From positions 4,840,001-4,904,000 of the forward strand of contig NZ_JAHOOZ010000001.1 of assembly GCF_019075875.1 (NCBI RefSeq): DNA of 64,000 nt, read 5' to 3'. Below, one piece after another: positions 26,138-34,921 of the stretch. Numbering within the stretch: position 1 is the stretch's first letter; the number at the start of each line of letters is the position of its first letter. Both the position numbers and the translations under genes were made by a program. Origin of the DNA: Novosphingobium sp. G106. Its GTDB lineage: Bacteria > Pseudomonadota > Alphaproteobacteria > Sphingomonadales > Sphingomonadaceae. The notes beneath the pieces were generated by a model that saw only the letters and a list, made by a program, of their open reading frames with translations, had not been told where the DNA came from and did no database searches.

Positions 26138-26973
26138 TAGGCCTCTTCCTTCAGCGCCGCGGTCAGGCCGCCGTCGGCGAGGATGTCGGTACCGCTGATG
26201 AACGAGGCGCGCGGGCTCACGAGGAATTCCGCGAGGTCGGCGATCTCGAGCATCGTGCATTCGCGCTTCAGAGGGCTCTTTTCGAACATCGTCCGCTTGG
26301 TCTCGCTGCGCGCGAATTCGCGCGCGCCCATCGGCGTCGCGATCATGCCCGGCGATAGTGTCAGGATACGCGCGCCGCGGTCGCCCCAGGCGGTCACCTG
26401 ACGGCGGGCGTACTGGTTGAGGCCCCATTTCGAATAGGGATAGGCGATGCCTGCGCTCACCTGGTCGCCCAGCGCTGCTTCGAGCTTCTGAGACATTTCC
26501 TCTGCCGATGCCGCGGCCAGGATCGCTTTCATTTCGGGCGTGGGCTGCGCATGGGCCGCGCCCAGCGAAGAGATCAGCACGGCGGCGCTGCCCTGGCTGG
26601 CCTGCGGCAGCAGCGCCTCGCAGACACGGGCGGCGCCCATCAGGTTGACGCGCATGATGTCGTGAAAGCCGCCGGTCGCGGGCGAGAGGCCGGCGACGTA
26701 GAGCAGCGCGCGGAAGCCGCCCAGTTCCTCGACGGCGCCGGCCATATCGGCGACCGAGGCGAGATTGGTCGAATCACAGGCGATCGCGGTTACGTCGCCG
26801 CCTTCGCTGCGGATCATGGCGGCGCGCTCCTCGGCGACCGTGCCGTTGATGTCGGCCAGCAGGATCCGGTGGCTGAGAGCAAGCCGCCGCGCCATCGCCA
26901 TGCCGAGGCCGCCGGCGCCGATCACGACGGCCAGCGGATGATCCGGGCGGTTGCTGGTTCCGATCACGTGCAT
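26134..26973 (-). CDS. Short-chain dehydrogenase/reductase
   Basis: A 279-residue SDR. Cofactor loop is GAGGLGMAMAR near residue 18 (G-x-G-G-x-G rather than TGxxxGxG), followed by LADIN, whose Asp suggests NAD(H). The catalytic region has Ser in LISSLGAAH and Y-x3-K in YPYSKWGLNQ. C-terminal part ends with the typical FISGTDILADGG. It is divergent from the second Rieske gene and convergent on TetR. ATG 26973 is chosen because it places the glycine loop at the usual distance from the N-terminus. Confidence 0.87.
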   Translation of the reverse strand: MHVIGTSNRPDHPLAVVIGAGGLGMAMARRLALSHRILLADINGTVAEERAAMIRSEGGDVTAIACDSTNLASVADMAGAVEELGGFRALLYVAGLSPATGGFHDIMRVNLMGAARVCEALLPQASQGSAAVLISSLGAAHAQPTPEMKAILAAASAEEMSQKLEAALGDQVSAGIAYPYSKWGLNQYARRQVTAWGDRGARILTLSPGMIATPMGAREFARSETKRTMFEKSPLKRECTMLEIADLAEFLVSPRASFISGTDILADGGLTAALKEEAY

Positions 26974-27079
26974 TGCCGATCCTCTTTCCGTCGCTCCTAT
27001 TGCTCCAACACTCTTGTCGAATAAGTGCCAGCCATGCGAGCCTATTCGGACGATACGGGTCCATGAGAGGAGAGGACGC

Positions 27080-28270
27080 ATGAACGTCCAGCAATCGATC
27101 CCGATGCTCCCCACCGAGGAAGCGGCCAAGCTGCGCGGGCGCGGGCCGGTTTCGTCGCGGCCCTACTATGATCCGGAGTGGTGGGAACTCGAGAAGCAGG
27201 CGATCTTCCTGCGCACCTGGCTCCATGTCGGCCACGTCTGCGAGATCCCCGAGCCGGGCAGCTTCATCCGCCGCGAGATCGAATTCGCCAATGCCTCGCT
27301 GCTGATCGTCCGCGGCAAGGATGGCGAGGTGCGGACCTTCCACAATGTCTGCACGCATCGCGGCACCCAGCTGACCGACGAGGCCGCGGGCAAGGCGTCG
27401 AAGTTTTCCTGCCGCTACCACATGTGGACCTTCGGCACCGACGGCGCGCTGCTATCGGCGCCCGACTTCGAGCGGTTCTATGTCGCCAAGGAAGACTGCG
27501 CGCTCAAGCAGGTCCAGACGCAGGTGCTCGCGGGGCTCATCTTCATCAACTTCGCGCCCCAGCCGAAGGAATCGGTCCGCGAGTTCTTCGGGCCGATCGC
27601 CGCGGAGATGGAAGGCCTGCCGATGGCGCGGGCGGTGGACTTCACCGAATGGACCTATGAGATCGAGGCCAACTGGAAGCTCAATTTCGACAACTTCCAG
27701 GAAAACTACCACCTGCGCTTCATCCATCCGCGCACCGGGGCGTCGACGATCGGGCCGGAGAACCCGTTCGGCTATCCGACCCACTACGGCTTCTCGGGCC
27801 CGCACCGCAGCCAGACTCTGTGGAAGAACCCCGATCCGCCGGAGATCCCGCCGACCCTGCTGATGGGCTATTCGCGCGGCGCGGCGCTCGCGGCGAAGGA
27901 CGGGGCGAATTTCCCCAAGACCGATTTCAAGCTGTTCCCGGCCTTCCACATTGTCGGCCTGCCGCCGGCGCAGCAGTACACCCATACGATGATGCCGCTC
28001 GGCCCCAGCCGCACGCGCGGGACGATCCGCATGTACTGGACTTCCGAGGCCGAGAACGCTTCACGCGTCTTTGCGCGCGAGTTCGGCGCGATGTCGATCC
28101 GCGACGTGCTGTCGGAAGACCGCTGGGCGGTCGAGGCCGGGCAACGCGGCATCGCCCGCGGCACGATCGAGCAGGTCCATTTCCAGGACCACGAGATGCT
28201 CCTGCGTCACCTCTACGAGACGGTGCAGGAGAAGGTCGCGGAATATGTGGCCGAGCGGGGCGCAGCTTAG
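27080..28270 (+). CDS. Rieske-type ring-hydroxylating oxygenase, alpha subunit
   Basis: A 396-residue oxygenase alpha subunit, not closely alike the one at 23127-24491. Rieske ligands: NVCTHRGTQ (C and H about 90-92) and SCRYHMWTF (about 110-113). Iron histidines: NFQENYHLRFIHPR (about 212-217). ATG 27080 follows GAGAGGAGAGGA, a strong Shine-Dalgarno. It overlaps the stop of the convergent crotonase by 4 bases (TTAG). No reductase or beta subunit is nearby, as in three-component oxygenases with shared electron donors. Confidence 0.9.
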   Translation: MNVQQSIPMLPTEEAAKLRGRGPVSSRPYYDPEWWELEKQAIFLRTWLHVGHVCEIPEPGSFIRREIEFANASLLIVRGKDGEVRTFHNVCTHRGTQLTDEAAGKASKFSCRYHMWTFGTDGALLSAPDFERFYVAKEDCALKQVQTQVLAGLIFINFAPQPKESVREFFGPIAAEMEGLPMARAVDFTEWTYEIEANWKLNFDNFQENYHLRFIHPRTGASTIGPENPFGYPTHYGFSGPHRSQTLWKNPDPPEIPPTLLMGYSRGAALAAKDGANFPKTDFKLFPAFHIVGLPPAQQYTHTMMPLGPSRTRGTIRMYWTSEAENASRVFAREFGAMSIRDVLSEDRWAVEAGQRGIARGTIEQVHFQDHEMLLRHLYETVQEKVAEYVAERGAA

Positions 28271-29079
28271 GGATCGACGAAGACCGCTGCCCGCTTCTCG
28301 GCCTGGCTCATCACGGCTTCGAGCTGGTTGCGGCTGCCGAGCAGGCGTGCCTGCTCGAAGCTTTCGGCGGCGAGGATGTCGTCGAGCGGCAAGTCGGCGC
28401 GGCGGTTGAACAGCGACTTGGCGGCGCGGATCGCGGTGGGGCTGCGGCGAGCGATGTCTCGCGCTATCGCCAGTGCCCGCGCCAGCGGATCGGCATCGAC
28501 CAGCGTGGCGAAACCGAGCGCCAGCGCTTCTTCGCCTGAGAACTCGCGGTTGGTGTAAGTCAGTTCGCGTAGCACGTCGTCTCGTACACAGCCGCGCCAC
28601 AGCGCGAAGCCGCCCATGTCGGGGACTATGCCCCACTTCATCTCCATCACCGCCAGCCGGGCATCGGGTGCGACTATGCGGACATCTGCGCCGCCGGCGA
28701 TCTGCAGCGCACCGCCGAAGCAAACGCCGTGGACTGCCGCGATCACCGGCACGGGCAGTTTACGCCATTGCAGGGCTGCCTGCTGGAAGCCGTTGGCGTT
28801 GCCGTGGGTGCGCTGGGCCAGCGGCAGGGCATCGCCGCCAAGGATCGTCTCGAAGGTCGCAAGATCGAGACCCGCGCTGAATGCCTTGCCCTCGCCCGAG
28901 AGGACTACGCAGCGCAGGCCGGGCATGTCGAACAGCGCCCGGCCTGTGGCGAGCAGCGCCTCGAACATCGCAGGATCGAGCGCGTTCAGCTTGTCGCCGC
29001 GGGTCAGCGTCGCCCGCGCCACGCCATCTTCCTCAATAGTTAGGGCGACCCTATCATTGGCGGCGAATTCATGGTTCAT
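28267..29079 (-). CDS. Enoyl-CoA hydratase/isomerase (crotonase) family protein
   Basis: A 270-residue crotonase. The oxyanion-hole segments are GEGKAFSAGLDLATF (about 63-77) and VHGVCFGGALQIAGGADVRI (about 116-136). The region that carries the catalytic Glu in hydratase reads EMKWGIVPDMGG, where the second acidic residue is Asp. The family covers hydration, isomerisation and C-C cleavage of acyl-CoA, so the reaction is open. Its start overlaps the preceding wHTH protein gene by 11 bases. Confidence 0.87.
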   Translation of the reverse strand: MNHEFAANDRVALTIEEDGVARATLTRGDKLNALDPAMFEALLATGRALFDMPGLRCVVLSGEGKAFSAGLDLATFETILGGDALPLAQRTHGNANGFQQAALQWRKLPVPVIAAVHGVCFGGALQIAGGADVRIVAPDARLAVMEMKWGIVPDMGGFALWRGCVRDDVLRELTYTNREFSGEEALALGFATLVDADPLARALAIARDIARRSPTAIRAAKSLFNRRADLPLDDILAAESFEQARLLGSRNQLEAVMSQAEKRAAVFVDP

Positions 29080-29797
29080 GACTTACGGTCTCCGCTTCGG
29101 TAACGACAAGATCGGCCAGGCGGGGCTCACCCACCAGCATCGGAATGGCAGGCTGGTGCGACTCAGCGGGCCCAGCCAACATATAACCACCCGCATCGAC
29201 CGTCCGCACGTAGCCTTCGAGCCCCGCACCGGCCAGCTTGGCGCGTAGCCGGAAGACATGGACCGCCAGGCTGTTGGTGTCGGGCACGTGATACAGCCGC
29301 CAGACTTCGCTCAGCAGCGCCTGTTTGGAGACGGCCATGCCGGGCCGGTCCGCCAGGCGCCAGAGCAGGGCGAATTCGCGCGGATGGAGCGCCAGCGGGC
29401 GCCCCGCGACGAAGCCGTCACGGGCGAAGAGGTCGAGCCGGAGCGGCCCGATCGTCCGGTACCGCGGCAGCATCTGTACGCGTTCGGCCACACGTTCGGC
29501 GCGCGCGGCGATCTCGCTCAGGACCGGCGCATCACAGAGCACGTCGCCGAAGCCCAGCCCGAGCAGCCGCGCGCGCCGGGCGCTGTCGCCGACGCCGAGC
29601 AGCAACACGCGATCATGCTGGGGTCGGGGATAGTCGTGACGCAGCCGGGTCCAGGCGTGCGGGTCCATCGCCGCGAGATGGGCCAGCGCGACGGAATCTC
29701 CCGATCCCGCCTCCGCCTCGGTCAATCGCCACCCGCAACGGCGCAGATCCAAGGCATGTGGGATTTCGGTTGCGCACAACCATTGAAACAGGCGCAA
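29069..29797 (-). CDS. Winged-helix (OmpR/PhoB C-terminal type) protein with degenerate receiver
   Basis: A 242-residue protein. The C-terminal part (about 125-205) is a Trans_reg_C winged helix: LHPREFALLWRLADRPG, VSKQALLSEVW, NSLAVHVFRLRAKLAG and VRTVDAGGYML. The N-terminal 110 residues look like a reduced receiver (DRVLLLGVGDSARRARLLGLGFGDVL) but have no recognisable phosphoacceptor Asp in a D-x-x-L-P context, so regulation is probably phosphate-independent. The start appears to be TTG 29797. The last 11 bases overlap the crotonase gene, suggesting control of, or coupling to, that gene. Confidence 0.72.
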   Translation of the reverse strand: MRLFQWLCATEIPHALDLRRCGWRLTEAEAGSGDSVALAHLAAMDPHAWTRLRHDYPRPQHDRVLLLGVGDSARRARLLGLGFGDVLCDAPVLSEIAARAERVAERVQMLPRYRTIGPLRLDLFARDGFVAGRPLALHPREFALLWRLADRPGMAVSKQALLSEVWRLYHVPDTNSLAVHVFRLRAKLAGAGLEGYVRTVDAGGYMLAGPAESHQPAIPMLVGEPRLADLVVTEAETVSHEP

Positions 29798-29920
29798 TGC
29801 ACGCCCCCATCGGCCTCATGTTCTTTGTGGACCCGATCCATGGCGAATCGCCGTCATGGATCGGTAAGAACACAGCAAGTCGGATGGCTTGCCAATACCG
29901 ATGGGAGCGCGACTAGCCTA

Positions 29921-31120
29921 TCAGGCGGCCGAGCTGTTCACGCCCATGCTGGACAGATAGCGCTTGATGTTGCGCGCTGCCTGGCGAAGCCGCTGCTCGT
30001 TTTCGACCATGGCGATGCGGACGAAGCCTTCGCCGTCCTCGCCATAGCCGACGCCCGGTGCCACCGCGACTTCGGCATGGGTTAGGAGCTGCTTGGAAAA
30101 CTCCAACGATCCCATGTCCTTGAGTGCCGGCGGCAGGGGTGCCCAGGCGAACATCGAGGCCTTCGGGGAGGGGATTTCCCAGCCGGCGCGGCCGAAGCTT
30201 TCGACCAGCACGTCGCGGCGCTTCTGGTAGAGTTCGCGGTTCTTCTCGACGATGTCCTGCGGTCCGTTGAGGGCTGCGCAGGCCGCCGCCTGGATCGGAG
30301 TAAATGCTCCATAATCGAGGTAACTCTTCACTCGCTTCAGCGCGGCGATGAGTTTGCGGTTGCCGACGGCGAAGCCGACGCGCCAGCCGGCCATCGAGAA
30401 GGTCTTCGACATCGAGGTGAATTCCACCGCCACGTCCTTGGCGCCGGGCACCTGCAGGATCGATACGGTCGGGTTGCCGTCGTAATAGAGCTCCGAATAG
30501 GCGAGGTCGGACAGGACCCAGACCTTGTTCTCCTTCGCCCAGGCGACCAGCCGCTCGTAGAACGCCAGATCCACCGTCTCGGCCGTAGGGTTCGACGGGT
30601 AGTTGACGATGAGGATCGACGGGCGGGGCACGGTGAAGGCCATCGCCCGGTCGAGCGCGCGCCAGTATTCCTCGTCGGGCGTGGTCGGCACCGAGCGGAT
30701 CGTCGCCCCGGCAATGATGAAGCCGAAGGTGTGGATCGGGTAGCTCGGGTTCGGGGCCAGCACGACGTCGCCGGGCGCGGTGATCGCCGTCGCCATCGAG
30801 GCGAGGCCTTCCTTCGATCCCATGGTCATGACGACCTCGGTATCGGGATCGAGCTCGACGCCGAAACGGCGGCCATAGTAATTGGCCTGCGCCTTGCGCA
30901 CGCCGGGGATGCCCGCCGAGGCCGAATAGCCGTGCGCCGAGGGCTTCTGGGCGACTTCGCAGAGCTTGTCGATGATGTGCGAAGGCGGCGGCAGATCGGG
31001 ATTGCCCATGCCGAGGTCGATGATGTCTCTACCTGCTGCGCGTGCTGCGGCTCGCATGTCATTCACTTCGGCGATGACATAGGGCGGCAGTCGCTTGATG
31101 CGGTAGAATTCGTCTTCCAT
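29921..31120 (-). CDS. PLP-dependent aminotransferase, class I/II (AlaC/DapL-like)
   Basis: A 399-residue fold-type I aminotransferase. Conserved: MGNPDLPPPSHI near the N-terminus, MGSKEGLASMA phosphate-binding, NYPSNPTAETVD (Asn-Pro), LSDLAYSELYYDG and the Schiff-base Lys in SMSKTFSMAGWRVGF (about 237). This subclass makes alanine or acts on glutamate/2-oxo acids; LL-diaminopimelate aminotransferase is an alternative. ATG 31120 is used; ATG 31132 is another candidate. Terminates before the wHTH gene with a 123-base gap. Confidence 0.88.
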   Translation of the reverse strand: MEDEFYRIKRLPPYVIAEVNDMRAAARAAGRDIIDLGMGNPDLPPPSHIIDKLCEVAQKPSAHGYSASAGIPGVRKAQANYYGRRFGVELDPDTEVVMTMGSKEGLASMATAITAPGDVVLAPNPSYPIHTFGFIIAGATIRSVPTTPDEEYWRALDRAMAFTVPRPSILIVNYPSNPTAETVDLAFYERLVAWAKENKVWVLSDLAYSELYYDGNPTVSILQVPGAKDVAVEFTSMSKTFSMAGWRVGFAVGNRKLIAALKRVKSYLDYGAFTPIQAAACAALNGPQDIVEKNRELYQKRRDVLVESFGRAGWEIPSPKASMFAWAPLPPALKDMGSLEFSKQLLTHAEVAVAPGVGYGEDGEGFVRIAMVENEQRLRQAARNIKRYLSSMGVNSSAA

Positions 31121-31288
31121 GACCTCTTGCATTCCAATTTCTGCGGCGGAATTGCCGCGCGTCCCATGTAAGCGATAAACTGTCTCTGGCAAATGGCCGA
31201 TGTCCGGCTATTCTGTGGGCGGGATCGGAGAGGACTCGAAATAGGCGCACTCGAGGGTGCAAGGCCGAAGGCAAAGGAGTCCGTGCGA

Positions 31289-33191
31289 ATGCCAGACAAG
31301 TCGCAAAGCGAAGGCGGTGCGCCCGAGATTTTCGCCGAAATGCTGCGCGCGCAGGCCGAAGCCACGACTCAGGTTTTCGGGAGCCTGTTCGGTCAATTCC
31401 TGCCCCCCCACGCAAGCCGGCCCGGGCGGAAGCGGTTCGTCGCAGAACTGGGCAGAGGTCGCCCAGCGCATGCAGGCGATGTGGCTCGATTTCCAGAGGG
31501 ACACCATTGCCGAGGCTGCGCGGCCAGCGAAGCACTATACCGATCCCGCCAAGCTGATCGGGCTGGTGGAGAGTTGGTATCGCCAGATGCCGCTCGCCCA
31601 TCCCGAGACGCAGAAGCGGCTCTGGGGGGATGGCCTCGCGCTCTGGGAGACCGTGCTCGGCCAGTACGGCATAGGACCGAAAACCACCGATGCGCAGCCG
31701 GGTGACGAACCGAGGCTGCCACGCAGCGACCGTCGTTTCGCCGATGCCAGGTGGCGCGAACAGCCGTTCTTCGCTCTGATCCACCAGGCTTACCTGATGT
31801 TCGCCGAACAGGCCGAGGCCATGGCCGAAGGGATCGAGGGGCTGGAGCCGGCCAAGCAGGAGCAGCTGCGCTTCCTCACCCGCGCAATCCTCGACGCGCT
31901 GAGCCCGGCCAATTTCACCCTGACCAATCCCGTCGCGCTCGACCGTGCGATCGAGACCAAGGGCGAGAGCCTGGTCAAAGGGCTTGAACACCTGCTGGCC
32001 GATCTCGGCCGCGGGCAGCTGACCCATACCGATCCCGATGCGTTCAAGCTGGGCGAGAACATCGCGGTCACCCCGGGCAAGGTAGTGCACGAGGCCAAGC
32101 TCTACCAGCTGATCCAATACACCCCGACCACCGAGAACGTCCTGGCGACGCCGCTGGTGATCTTCCCGCCGTGGATCAACCGGTTCTACATCCTCGATCT
32201 CAACCCGGCGAAAAGCTTCGTGCGCTGGGCCGTGGCGCAGGGGATCACGGTGTTCATGGTGTCGTGGAAATCGGCCGACGAGACTTTCGCCGACGTCGTC
32301 TGGGACGATTACATCCACGCCCAGATCGAGGCGATCGACGTCGTGCGGACGCGATTGGACGTGCCCTCGGCCCACGCGATCGGCTACTGCGTCGCCGGGA
32401 CGACGCTCGCCGCGACACTGGCCGTGCTGGCGCGGCGGGGCGAGGCCGACAAGGTCAAGAGCGCGACCTTCTTCACCGCCCAGGTCGACTTCGAGGAGCC
32501 GGGCGATCTCAAGCACTTCATCGACGACCAGCAGATCGAGGCGATCGCCCATCTGGCGCCCGACGGCTATCTCGACGGCCGTTACATGGCTGCGACTTTC
32601 AACCTGCTGCGCGGCAACGACCTGATCTGGAGCTACGTCACCAAGAACTACCTGATGGGCGAGGACTATCCGGCCTTCGACCTGCTCCACTGGAACGGCG
32701 ATGTCACCAACCTGCCGGCCAAGTGGCACTGCGCCTACCTGCGCGATCTCTACCGCGACAACCGGCTGGTCGTGGCGGATTCGCTCAGCGCCGACGGCAC
32801 GCCGATCGACCTTCGCCAGATCGCGACGCCCAGCTTCATCCAGGCCGGGCGCGAGGATCACATCGCCCCGCCTGAGAGCGTGTGGAAGTTGACGCATTAC
32901 CTCAAAGGCCCCTGGACCTTCCTGCTTGCGGGCTCGGGGCACATCGCCGGCGTGGTCAATCCCGAGGGCTCGAAGAAATACGGCTACTGGACCAACGCCA
33001 AGCCCGGCGAGACGCTGGACGAGTTTGTTGCTGGCGCCGAGGAGCATGCCGGAAGCTGGTGGCCGCACTGGCTCGGCTGGCTGCGCGGGCAGGACGCCGC
33101 GGAGGTTAAGGCGACGGGCAAGCGCAACCCCGGCGGTCGCGGCGACAAGGTGATCGAAGACGCCCCGGGCCGCTACGTTATGGAACGCTGA
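31289..33191 (+). CDS. phaC: Class I poly(3-hydroxyalkanoate) synthase PhaC, interrupted by a one-base frameshift
   Basis: Polymerises (R)-3-hydroxyacyl-CoA into PHA granules. The reading starts at ATG 31289 (SD AAAGGAG) as MPDKSQSEGGAPEIFAEML and breaks at a run of seven C (31403-31409); leaving out one C joins it to the long downstream frame (QAGPGGSGSSQNWAEV...). The catalytic part is intact: Cys in GYCVAGTTLA (the lipase-like box), Asp in REDHIAPPESVW and His in GSGHIAGVV. If the shift is real, translation could still begin at ATG 31470 and give about 573 residues lacking the N-terminus. Sequencing error, phase variation or frameshifting are all possible. A phasin gene follows. Confidence 0.88.
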
Positions 33192-33220
33192 CTACGAGCT
33201 ATCTGGCTCATTGCAGTTAT

Positions 33221-33280
33221 GTTGCACTGCACAAAAACCCTTGACGTGGGCATTTCGTGTATTATTGTGCAGTGCAGCAA
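33221..33280 (+). promoter_or_regulatory. Phasin promoter with PhaR-like operator
   Basis: GTTGCACTGCAC (33221-33232) and the near-inverted GTGCAGTGCAGCAA (33267-33280) flank a promoter-like TTGACG (33241-33246), 16 bases, TATTGT (33263-33268). TGC/GCA-rich dyads of this kind are the known targets of the PHA-responsive repressor PhaR in alphaproteobacteria. So phasin expression is probably released when PHA granules bind the repressor; the phaR gene itself is not seen in this window. Confidence 0.6.
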
Positions 33281-33334
33281 TCGCGCTCGCACTTGCCGTG
33301 CGAATGGTCGCCCGAAGCTAGGGATTCCGCTGCA

Positions 33335-34246
33335 ATGGCCGATTCAGACGTTACCAAAATCGACGACTCGGCCGAGAAGGCCTATGCTGCCGCCTCCGAG
33401 GCGATCGTGGCCAAGGAGCTTCCAGAGGCCGAAACTCCGGCGGAAACCGAAGTCGAGAGCGACGCCGGCGCCGAGCCGGTGGAATTTCCCGCCAAGCCGA
33501 AGCGCGCGCGCAAGCCTGCCGAGCCGGTAGCGGTCGCGCCCGTCGTCGAAGCGCTGCCGGCGGCCAAGCCCGCTTCCAAGCCGCGCGCCGCCAAGCCGAT
33601 CAAGGCCCCAATCAAGGTAGGGACGCCGGCTCCCAAGCTGGCGGTCAAGCGCGGCGCGGCGAAGTCCGTGACTGCCGCTCCCGCCAAGTCGGCGCCGATC
33701 AAGCCGCGCAAGGCCTCGGTTCAGAAAATCAAGACCGCTCCCAAGACCGCTTCGCCCGTCAAGAAGGCCAGCCCGAGCGCTGCGCCGTCCACCCCCTTCT
33801 TCGCCAAAATCAAGGAAATCCCCATGGACGTGACCGCTTCGATCAAGGACACCGTCAACGGTGCCCAGGAAAAGGCCAAGGAAGCCTTCGCCAAGACCAC
33901 TGCCGCCGCCACCGAGGCGACCGAGTTCGCCAAGGGCAATGTCGAAGCCTTCGTCGAATCGGGCAAGATCCTGGCTTCGGGCCTGCAGGAACTGGGCAAC
34001 AAGTTCGTCGCCGACAGCAAGAGCGCATTCGAGACCGCGACGACCGACGTCAAGGCGCTGAGCGCCGTCAAGTCGCCGACCGAGTTCTTCAAGTTCCAGA
34101 CCGACCTGCTGCGCCGCAACTTCGATACGGCCGTGGCCTATTCGACCAAGACCGGCGAAGCGATGGTCAAGCTCTCGGGCGACGTGATCAAGCCGCTCTC
34201 GGGCCGCGTCAGCCTCGCCCTGGACAAGGTCAAGGCAGCCGCCTGA
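33335..34246 (+). CDS. Phasin family protein with long basic N-terminal extension
   Basis: A 303-residue PHA granule-associated protein. Residues about 190-303 form the helical phasin_2 domain ([46 protein letters not shown]). Residues 1-175 are low complexity: an acidic start, then Ala/Pro/Lys-rich histone-H1-like stretches ([25 protein letters not shown]). Such tails can bind DNA or polyphosphate and may tie granules to the nucleoid. ATG 33335 is used; an upstream start would run through the operator. Directly downstream of phaC. Confidence 0.88.
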   Translation: MADSDVTKIDDSAEKAYAAASEAIVAKELPEAETPAETEVESDAGAEPVEFPAKPKRARKPAEPVAVAPVVEALPAAKPASKPRAAKPIKAPIKVGTPAPKLAVKRGAAKSVTAAPAKSAPIKPRKASVQKIKTAPKTASPVKKASPSAAPSTPFFAKIKEIPMDVTASIKDTVNGAQEKAKEAFAKTTAAATEATEFAKGNVEAFVESGKILASGLQELGNKFVADSKSAFETATTDVKALSAVKSPTEFFKFQTDLLRRNFDTAVAYSTKTGEAMVKLSGDVIKPLSGRVSLALDKVKAAA

Positions 34247-34298
34247 ATCGGCGCCTGATCGGACGCATCGCGCCGGGCCGATCTGCCTACGACGCACC

Positions 34299-34338
34299 AA
34301 ATCGGACCGGACGGCGCAAGGCCGGCCGGTCCGATTTT
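34299..34338 (+). terminator. Rho-independent terminator after the phasin gene
   Basis: AAATCGGACCGG (34299-34310) pairs with CCGGTCCGATTT (34326-34337) and runs into TTTT. It separates the phasin gene from clpS. Confidence 0.75.
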
Positions 34339-34395
34339 GCGTTAACCGTGTTCGATGGGTTGTCGTTTCCCCCCGGCTTACGATATTCTCATCCT

Positions 34396-34794
34396 ATGCA
34401 TCACGATTACGGCTTCATTGATTCCCCGCTGCCCCGGCGCGTGCGCGCCGGCGATGACGACGACGCAGGTGGGGCCGGGACGGGCGGCGGAGACGGCCAG
34501 GACCAGCTCGGCGTCGCCACCAAGACCCGCACCAAGCCCAAGAAGCCGAGCCAGTTCAAGGTGTTGATGCTCAACGACGATTACACGCCGATGGAATTCG
34601 TCGTGATGGTCCTCAAGCGCTTCTTCAACATGGATCTCGAGCAGGCGACGCGCGTGATGCTTCACGTCCACCAGCGCGGCGTCGGCGTCTGCGGCATCTT
34701 CCCATACGAGATCGCCGAGACGAAGGTTAACCAGGTCATGGATTTCGCCCGGCAGAACCAGCACCCGTTGCAATGCACGCTGGAAAAGGCCTGA
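34396..34794 (+). CDS. clpS: ATP-dependent Clp protease adaptor ClpS
   Basis: A 132-residue adaptor that hands N-degron substrates to ClpA. The core (about 50-132) shows [21 protein letters not shown], the ClpA-contacting helix region and [24 protein letters not shown]. The N-terminal 50 residues are flexible, Gly/Asp-rich and form the usual ClpS N-terminal extension, longer than in E. coli. ATG 34396 starts [10 protein letters not shown]. No clpA follows; the next gene is lptF. Confidence 0.93.
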   Translation: MHHDYGFIDSPLPRRVRAGDDDDAGGAGTGGGDGQDQLGVATKTRTKPKKPSQFKVLMLNDDYTPMEFVVMVLKRFFNMDLEQATRVMLHVHQRGVGVCGIFPYEIAETKVNQVMDFARQNQHPLQCTLEKA

Positions 34795-34921
34795 CCGACC
34801 GCCCCATCGGCAACAAATTCGGCGATAGGGCTTTGGTTAAGGGCGAACAGGTCGATTCCGCTTCCGCCATGCGCCCGGCGGCGATAGGGGTTCAGGCCAA
34901 GCCGACGGAATCGCCTTTCAC

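Noticed and set aside
27016..27051. GTCGAATA/TATTCGGAC imperfect inverted repeat before the second Rieske gene
   Set aside because: Short arms, one mismatch and a long spacer; plausible but too weak to annotate.
31059..33068. A 669-residue open frame antisense to phaC
   Set aside because: Composition matches an antisense shadow of a high-GC gene, whereas the plus strand has catalytic PhaC motifs.
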